A DNA stretch of 9,716 nucleotides from JBNJEM01 sp051745935 (lineage in GTDB: Bacteria > Planctomycetota > Planctomycetia > Pirellulales > Pirellulaceae). Made by a program: the position numbers and the translations under genes. A model generated the notes under the pieces. It was not told where the DNA came from. It worked only from the letters and a program-made list of their open reading frames with translations, and ran no database searches. Positions 6,731-9,716 of the stretch are shown one piece after another (position 1 is the stretch's first letter; every line of letters begins with the position of its first letter). The stretch lies in assembly GCA_051745935.1 (NCBI GenBank), contig JBNJEM010000279.1, positions 1 to 9,716 of the forward strand, in the 5' to 3' direction.

Positions 6731-6749
6731 TCGCGGGACTTTTTCGCGA
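6731..6749. other. Short inverted repeat after the GspF-like gene
   Basis: TCGCG (6731-6735) and CGCGA (6745-6749) enclose GGACTTTTT. The T-run is in the loop rather than after the stem, so it is at best a weak transcription end signal for the GspF-like gene. It sits directly before repeat locus D. Confidence 0.3.
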
Positions 6750-6754
6750 TTGAT

Positions 6755-6856
6755 ATACCGGTCGCGGATGACTTTCTCCGCCGCGAGTCCGACCAACGGG
6801 AGGACGGTTTGCGTCGGGCAGCTTTCCACCCGGAAGAATCCAACCGCCTGAAATAT
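6755..6856 (+). repeat. 102-bp dispersed repeat, locus D (single unit)
   Basis: One complete unit, ATACCGG to CTGAAATAT, exactly 102 bp. It occupies most of the gap between two convergent genes. Its last base, 6856, is also the last base of the minus-strand hydrolase stop codon TGA (6856-6858), so the element abuts that reading frame exactly. It resembles locus C most closely. Differences fall in the variable codons 7 and 11 and at third positions. Confidence 0.95.
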
Positions 6857-7857
6857 CAGGAAACCTTGTCGTGAAGCGGTTCCCAGGAGAGCACGGGTTG
6901 GATGCGTTTCCCGAGACAGCTGCTCCCAAGATAGCGGAAAAGAGCATGCGAATGTCCCACCACCCACCGAGCATCGCACTGCTCGACCCGTTCGCCCGCC
7001 GCTCCAAGCCCACGCACAAAGATGCCTGTATAGCCGAATGCCCGAGGCCGCGAGCCTTTGTAAAGAAATCGATATCGCTTCAGCACGGGATCCTCGGAAT
7101 TGAATACATTCAGAAGATAATCGGTATTCGCGAGGGCTCGGTCATGATAGCCTCCCGGGCGCAGCCAGGTTCGATGCACGGCCGCCGCCAACAGCACCAC
7201 CCTGACCTCGCGGGCATGAGGTTCGCGGGAGGGGAGCACGCGACCACATAGTTCACCACCGCCCCGTAGATGTAGAGCGCCCGTTGCAATCCGAGCTCCG
7301 AAACTGTAGCCGAGCAGGCTGATTCGCTGCTCGGGGGGAAGCTGAGCCAGGAACCACCCCAGACAGTAGCCTCCCAGTTCGGTTCTGCGAGCTTTGACAC
7401 GCACGTCTCGCAACTGGCCAGGTATCCGGCTACTCGGCCACGACCAGATCACGTAACGGATCGATACGGAATCGTCCATTCGGGACGTGATCAAACGATA
7501 GACGCACCGGCCCGCGCAGGCTGCTTCACCGCTGCTTATCCGATTCCCGTGAACGTACACCAATACGATTTGCCGGGGGGAGGATGGGGCGAGCAAATCC
7601 GTCAAATCGCGGTCGCGCCATCCCCCCGCGGAATCGTAATGCCAGGTCTCCAGCGGTGGGGCTTGCTCTGATTCGAGGTCGCCAATGTGACGTTCGGAAA
7701 CAAGCCAGATCTCGTCTTGGGGGCGTTGGGCACCGGCGGCGTGCGCGCGGGAAACGATCGGCGCGGGAAGAAACGCCATCGCCACCGCGGCAACACAAAT
7801 GCCCGGCAATCCCAAACGCCACGCGAAACAGGCCTGAGTACCGGCACTCGTGCTCAT
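6856..7857 (-). CDS. Exported alpha/beta-hydrolase-like protein
   Basis: Predicted 333-aa protein with an alpha/beta-hydrolase layout. ATG at 7855-7857 is chosen because a strong Shine-Dalgarno (GAGGTGA, 5 nt before it) precedes it and a signal-peptide-like N-terminus follows: positively charged start, hydrophobic LGLPGICVAAVAMAFLPAP (15-33), and an AHA-AG cleavage-like site near residue 40. The frame is open a further 28 codons upstream, to 7941. Key marks are VLVYVHGNR (98-106), oxyanion-type HG; GYSFGAR (183-189), nucleophile Ser185 in G-x-S-x-G; SEDP near 254-257 as a candidate acid; and GHSH (301-304) as the catalytic histidine region. It probably acts in the periplasm on an ester or related substrate that I cannot name. 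It carries eight Cys, so disulfides are possible. The stop codon lies at the junction with repeat locus D, so the C-terminus may have been altered by that repeat. Confidence 0.75.
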   Translation of the reverse strand: MSTSAGTQACFAWRLGLPGICVAAVAMAFLPAPIVSRAHAAGAQRPQDEIWLVSERHIGDLESEQAPPLETWHYDSAGGWRDRDLTDLLAPSSPRQIVLVYVHGNRISSGEAACAGRCVYRLITSRMDDSVSIRYVIWSWPSSRIPGQLRDVRVKARRTELGGYCLGWFLAQLPPEQRISLLGYSFGARIATGALHLRGGGELCGRVLPSREPHAREVRVVLLAAAVHRTWLRPGGYHDRALANTDYLLNVFNSEDPVLKRYRFLYKGSRPRAFGYTGIFVRGLGAAGERVEQCDARWVVGHSHALFRYLGSSCLGKRIQPVLSWEPLHDKVS

Positions 7858-7953
7858 AAGTGTCACCTCGGATTGACTACGGAAGACCTCGGATCTCGTG
7901 CCGCCGTGAGGGATGCCTGGCGCAAGTTCGACGAACGTCATCGGCTCCGCCCC

Positions 7954-7973
7954 GTCACGTCACGTCACGTCAC
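7954..7973. repeat. GTCAC microsatellite, four copies
   Basis: Four perfect 5-bp repeats (GTCAC x4) lie about 100 bp upstream of the hydrolase start. A repeat of this kind can change copy number by slippage. As it lies upstream of the start codon and not in the coding region, any effect would be on promoter spacing. Confidence 0.85.
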
Positions 7974-8043
7974 TCCCTCCTGGCCGCTCGTGTCGCGAAG
8001 GTTGGGGCCCCTTGGTGCTGTTCTGAATTAGCGCCATGCGGCG

Positions 8044-8063
8044 CTGGCCGGGGGCGGGGCCAG
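8044..8063 (+). other. GC-rich hairpin with G-rich loop
   Basis: CTGGCC and GGCCAG pair around GGGGGCGG, and TTTG follows on the plus strand. There is no plus-strand gene close upstream, so a terminator role is not supported. The preceding 6-bp hairpin at 8030-8045 overlaps it by two bases, so only one of the two can form fully. Confidence 0.4.
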
Positions 8064-8125
8064 TTTGTCGGAGCGGTTCAAGTGACTTGGCCACGCAACA
8101 GTCCGTGGTCGGCGGCTGTTAAAAT

Positions 8126-8299
8126 CTCAAACTGTAAGCTTCATTTCTCGACTAGCTGGTAAAGCCCGGGTTTCGGGGCCTTCGCGGCCGGGACGGCACC
8201 CGTCACGGGTTCCAATTCGATCCACGTCGACACGACCTGAAACCAGGGCTTTTCCAGCGTCTGGGACGTTCGAAGGACGTGAAACGTTTACACTTTGAG
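8126..8299 (-). mobile_element. 174-bp MITE-like element, copy 2 (inverted)
   Basis: Same length as copy 1 (4838-5011), opposite orientation, 17 substitutions and no gaps. The ends are CTCAAACTGTAAGCT and, inward from the right, CTCAAAGTGTAAACG. It is flanked by TAAAAT at 8120-8125 and 8300-8305, an independent 6-bp target duplication. Because the outer flanks of the two copies differ, they inserted separately and are not ends of one composite transposon. It lies between the divergent hydrolase and lipoprotein genes. Confidence 0.92.
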
Positions 8300-8677
8300 T
8301 AAAATGTAGCATCTATTGAACGTGGAGCGTTGAGTAAAAGAAAAATAAACGTGCAAAAAAATCAACCGTTGAATTTGCACATCGTGGAAGGTGGTGTAGA
8401 TTTGTAAGGTTGCGTTGATTCAGCTGTTTGAAGCACGGCAGCGGACTCGTCGGCGCGAATCGCCGATAACACGCGTCCGTTTGACCGCAAGGCCAAGGTC
8501 CGCTTGGCCAAGGCTTTGAACCGTCATGGTTTGTTCCAGCGGACGGCGGCTCCCGCGATCCAGCAGGGCCGCTTGCGAACATTTGTCACATGGTTACCAC
8601 ACTTCAGGCGGCTAAAGGGTTACGTAAGGTTGACAGTCCCCGATATTGATCGATTCGCCTGTGCGGAGAAGTTTGCG
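8300..8677. other. Intergenic stretch upstream of the lipoprotein gene
   Basis: No convincing gene. The first 110 bp are AT-rich compared with the rest of the window and contain GTGCAAA (8351-8357) and TTTGCAC (8374-8380), which can form a stem enclosing a smaller TCAA-CCG-TTGA hairpin. A perfect 7-bp hairpin, GGCCAAG-GTCCG-CTTGGCC, lies at 8491-8509. A consensus TTGACA at 8630-8635 could be a -35 element for the lipoprotein gene, but no good -10 appears 16-18 bp after it. TGAGTAAAA occurs twice (8296-8304 and 8331-8339). Confidence 0.5.
8351..8380. other. Inverted repeat in AT-rich leader
   Basis: GTGCAAA and TTTGCAC are perfect 7-bp arms. The 16-nt spacer itself contains TCAA-CCG-TTGA, giving a nested dyad. 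This could be a regulator site or an RNA hairpin. It is over 290 bp from the next start codon, so a direct operator role for the lipoprotein gene is not obvious. Confidence 0.5.
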
Positions 8678-8971
8678 ATGAAGAGGCTAACATTTGTAGT
8701 ACTCGTGCTGGTAGTAACGGCCGTGCCCCTTATTGGATGCGAGTCGGTTTCAAGGCTCTGCTTTTGGCGCCGCGGCGCTGAATACGATCCTTGTGCCCCG
8801 CCGTGCGCGACGACGTGCGCGCCAACGGGTGATACCTTCGCGCCTTCCGGCATGCCAACGGAAGCGACAACGACGATGGCGCCCACGACGTCCTCCTACC
8901 CCGAGACCCCATACCAGTCGACCACGCCGCTGCCGGATAGTGAAACGCCAAGCGTGACGCCGGGAAGCTAA
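8678..8971 (+). CDS. Small Cys/Pro/Thr-rich lipoprotein
   Basis: 97-aa predicted lipoprotein. The ATG at 8678 is preceded by GGAGAAG with about 9 nt from its GGAG to the start. The N-terminus MKRLTFVVLVLVVTAVPLIGC is a lipoprotein signal, with lipobox LIGC and lipidation at Cys21. The mature part begins ESVSRLCFWRRG, then DPCAPPCATTCAPTG (38 onward, Cys39/43/47), then a Thr/Pro/Ser-rich tail to residue 97 with no predicted fold. Cys-rich short lipoproteins with PCAPP-like segments are frequent in planctomycetes as I know them, but no function is known to me. It is probably membrane-anchored, with the tail outside the inner membrane. The same frame is open upstream to 8504, but that extension would bury the signal sequence and is not used. 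Confidence 0.8.
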   Translation: MKRLTFVVLVLVVTAVPLIGCESVSRLCFWRRGAEYDPCAPPCATTCAPTGDTFAPSGMPTEATTTMAPTTSSYPETPYQSTTPLPDSETPSVTPGS

Positions 8972-9577
8972 CCGACCCCACCAAAGTCATTAGGGCTAAC
9001 CCGAGTCCAAAGGTGTATTCAAGGCGAGAACCGGTTGGTTTCCGGCTCCAGATTCATCTCACCCTCCCGCTTCGCCCTCCCGGCAGAGCGAGTCCGCCAG
9101 CGGGACGGCGTGCTGTCCTGACGCGTCGTCCCGCAGTGGGCTTGGAGTAGTGGCTCGGAGAGACCGATCCGAGTCCTCCGACCACGCCCGCAGTCGACTT
9201 GAGCATGGGCTGATCAGTGGATGCGCCGTTGGACCGAGGCCAGAAGTGCTCTGGCATGGCGGTTCGCGTCCCGCCGCGAAACAACGTTCTGGTTGCGGAG
9301 CCCCTTGGTGCTCGCCGTGCGTGGGCGGGATGTCCAATTGGGTAGCGGAACGAGGATGGGCTGGTGATCGCATCGTGAATCGAGGCCGTTGGCCTATCTT
9401 TTTAGCGGCCTACATTGACCCTTGCGTTTAGGGCCGGAGAGGGGGTCGGCCGTGGCGTTTCCCCGCTCCGTCCACGCTCGCGTGATTAGCCCAGCCCTGG
9501 CTGCGTCGTGCCGTCGCCTCACTCGGTCGTCGCCGATAACGGCCCCCAGAGGGGGACGCCGTCCGTGCCGGCGGGGG
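8972..9577. other. Right-hand stretch without a recognised gene
   Basis: About 600 bp. Open frames up to 104 codons exist on both strands (for example 9150-9431 plus and 9059-9373 minus), but none shows a recognisable family, a good ribosome binding site, or a signal sequence. Visible items: hairpin CTCGGA-N8-TCCGAG (9154-9173), a weak terminator-like stem at 9383-9403, and CCCCC-AGA-GGGGG (9543-9555). From about 9430 it becomes very G/C-rich and may hold degenerate copies of the 76-bp repeat that follows. Confidence 0.5.
9383..9403 (+). terminator. Weak intrinsic-terminator-like hairpin
   Basis: AGGCC-GTT-GGCCT is followed after ATC by five T. The stem is only 5 bp. It lies about 410 bp after the lipoprotein stop codon, so if real it may end a longer transcript or an unrecognised RNA. 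Confidence 0.3.
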
Positions 9578-9716
9578 ACGCCACCGCGGCCCGCGCGCTC
9601 TCCACGAGCGATTTAAAACCCTGACCGAGGGGGAGTCGACCGCGCTGCGGGGAACGCCACCGCGGCCCGCGGGCTCTCCACGAGCGCTTTAAAACCCTGA
9701 CCGAGGGGGGGTCGAC
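9578..9716. repeat. 76-bp tandem repeat, at least two units, open at window end
   Basis: The unit starting ACGCCACCGCGGCCCGCG repeats at 9578 and 9654, period 76. The second unit is cut at 9716 after 63 bases. The two copies differ at only a few bases. Each contains GCTC-TCCAC-GAGC, then TTTAAAACCCTGACCGAGGGGG, then GTCGAC, split here as hairpin, A/T block and G-block. The preceding segment (9545-9577, GAGGGGGACGCC...GGGGGACGCC) resembles the unit's tail and may be a degenerate older copy. Copy number beyond the window is unknown. Confidence 0.85.

Larger units (their letters stand above)
7858..8125. other. Intergenic stretch upstream of the hydrolase gene
   Basis: About 268 bp between the hydrolase start and MITE copy 2. 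It should hold the hydrolase promoter, but I see no clear -35/-10 pair. It contains four exact copies of GTCAC (7954-7973), hairpin AGCGCC-ATGC-GGCGCT (8030-8045), and an overlapping G-rich hairpin CTGGCC-GGGGGCGG-GGCCAG (8044-8063) followed by TTTG. No gene is recognised. Confidence 0.5.

Noticed and set aside
8030..8125. tRNA or structured RNA gene in the GC-rich hairpin region
   Set aside because: No T-loop or anticodon arrangement can be found. Only short hairpins are present.
4838..8299. Composite transposon bounded by the two inverted 174-bp elements
   Set aside because: Each copy has its own different target duplication (TTATTC and TAAAAT). The outer flanks do not match, so they are separate insertions.
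8603..8613. TTCAGGCGGCT matching the end of a 102-bp unit, as a truncated copy
   Set aside because: Only 11 bases match and the sequence diverges at once on both sides. Chance is enough.
8504..8677. N-terminal extension of the lipoprotein frame
   Set aside because: The ATG at 8678 has a Shine-Dalgarno and begins a textbook lipoprotein signal. The extension would place that signal internally.
8008..9313. Shared GCCCCTTGGTGCT near 8008 and 9301
   Set aside because: A 13-bp match with unrelated flanks. It may be a relic but nothing further supports a repeat.

Overview
The window looks like a piece of a planctomycete chromosome. Three features suggest this: an intermediate-type PurL with a fused PurS-like N-terminus next to a separate PurQ, a small Cys/Pro/Thr-rich lipoprotein with a 'PCAPPCATTC' segment, and many dispersed repeats in moderately GC-rich DNA with loose gene packing. 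The phylum is inferred from gene architecture and composition. No rRNA or other phylogenetic marker is present.

Layout, left to right. (1) 1-98: end of a 102-bp repeat unit. (2) 99-420: non-coding stretch with an 18-bp tandem palindromic repeat and a GC hairpin. (3) 421-4826, minus strand: purL then purQ, the two large components of FGAM synthase. They are separated by 665 bp that hold three tandem 102-bp units (1261-1566) and a hairpin-rich segment. (4) 4838-5011: a 174-bp MITE-like element inserted just upstream of the purL start codon. (5) 5012-5438: non-coding, with a good -10 box, followed by two more 102-bp units (5439-5642). (6) 5660-6679, plus strand: a GspF/PilC-type inner-membrane protein. 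(7) 6755-6856: a single 102-bp unit in the gap between convergent genes. (8) 6856-7857, minus strand: an exported alpha/beta-hydrolase-like protein. (9) 8126-8299: a second 174-bp MITE-like copy, inverted relative to the first. (10) 8678-8971, plus strand: a 97-aa lipoprotein. (11) 8972-9716: no convincing gene; ends in a 76-bp tandem repeat that runs off the window.

The only clear pathway is purine biosynthesis: PurQ releases ammonia from glutamine and PurL uses it, with ATP, to convert FGAR to FGAM. The other genes have no obvious functional link to purLQ or to each other.

The most notable content is the repeat layer. The 102-bp family (seven units at four loci) has an exact length of 34 codons. 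In one frame it is stop-free and about half of the variable codons differ synonymously, so it may encode, or descend from, a 34-residue peptide repeat. In the purL-purQ gap it forms a possible 116-codon ORF ending 6 nt before purQ. The 174-bp element has terminal inverted repeats and clear 6-bp target duplications at both copies. Its purL-proximal copy appears to have rebuilt the purL ribosome binding site.
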